From CAVSWN01 sp046728115 (GTDB lineage Bacteria; Acidobacteriota; Vicinamibacteria; Vicinamibacterales; CAVVIG01): DNA of 5,627 bases. The position numbers and the translations under genes were made by a program. The stretch is taken from positions 1-5,627 of the forward strand of contig JBKPDW010000593.1 of NCBI GenBank assembly GCA_046728115.1, in the 5' to 3' direction. The notes beneath the pieces were generated by a model. That model was not told the origin of the DNA, did no database searches, and saw nothing but the letters and a program-made list of their open reading frames with translations. Below are positions 5,578-5,627 of this stretch, in pieces (positions within the stretch are counted from its first letter, which is position 1; each line of letters begins with the position of its first letter).

Positions 5578-5627
5578 GAGAGCTGTACCCGCCTGCGGCA
5601 ACGTCCACACCCCTCCCGCGCAAGCAG

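Noticed and set aside
1..5627. Mobile element, CRISPR array or tRNA
   Set aside because: No transposase, terminal inverted repeats, regularly spaced repeats or tRNA-like cloverleaf could be found by eye.

Overview
This is a GC-rich window, mostly plus-strand coding, that looks like a chromosomal fragment from an Acidobacteriota bacterium (Vicinamibacteria-like by inference). The main support is a large TonB-dependent receptor with an N-terminal carboxypeptidase-regulatory-like domain and the plug signature RSLPMNGRDFLEL, a type strongly expanded in that phylum. Its neighbours are a DoxX-like membrane protein and a secreted protein of a kind I associate with the same group. No rRNA, tRNA, CRISPR array or insertion sequence is visible.

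Layout: (1) 1-393, the 3' end of an outer-membrane beta-barrel protein that begins outside the window. (2) 394-926, a 533-base stretch with no convincing gene; two short overlapping minus-strand reading frames are the only coding-like signal. (3) 927-1343, an intact four-helix DoxX-like protein with a good ribosome binding site. (4) 1330-4245, a full-length TonB-dependent receptor reading frame cut by one in-frame TAG at 2422-2424. The frame is otherwise open on both sides, so the two halves are one gene recently interrupted, or one base misread. The 5' end is also suspicious: the strongest ribosome binding site (1413-1418) points at a TTG in another frame. (5) 4246-4688, a 443-base gap with no convincing gene but a perfect 10-bp hairpin and a 16-bp palindrome with nearby CAGACG repeats. 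(6) 4689-5411, a complete 240-residue secreted protein of unnamed family. (7) 5428-5577, minus strand, the frame-broken remnant of a small protein resembling NHLP-clan (nitrile hydratase leader-type) RiPP precursors, still preceded by an excellent ribosome binding site.

The cell-envelope theme is clear: two outer-membrane barrels, an inner-membrane DoxX-like protein and an exported soluble protein. DoxX and the receptor are adjacent and possibly overlapping, which suggests co-transcription, but nothing identifies a transported substrate. The most notable features are the signs of gene decay (or sequence error): the amber codon in the receptor, its possible 5' frameshift, and the broken peptide gene at the right end.
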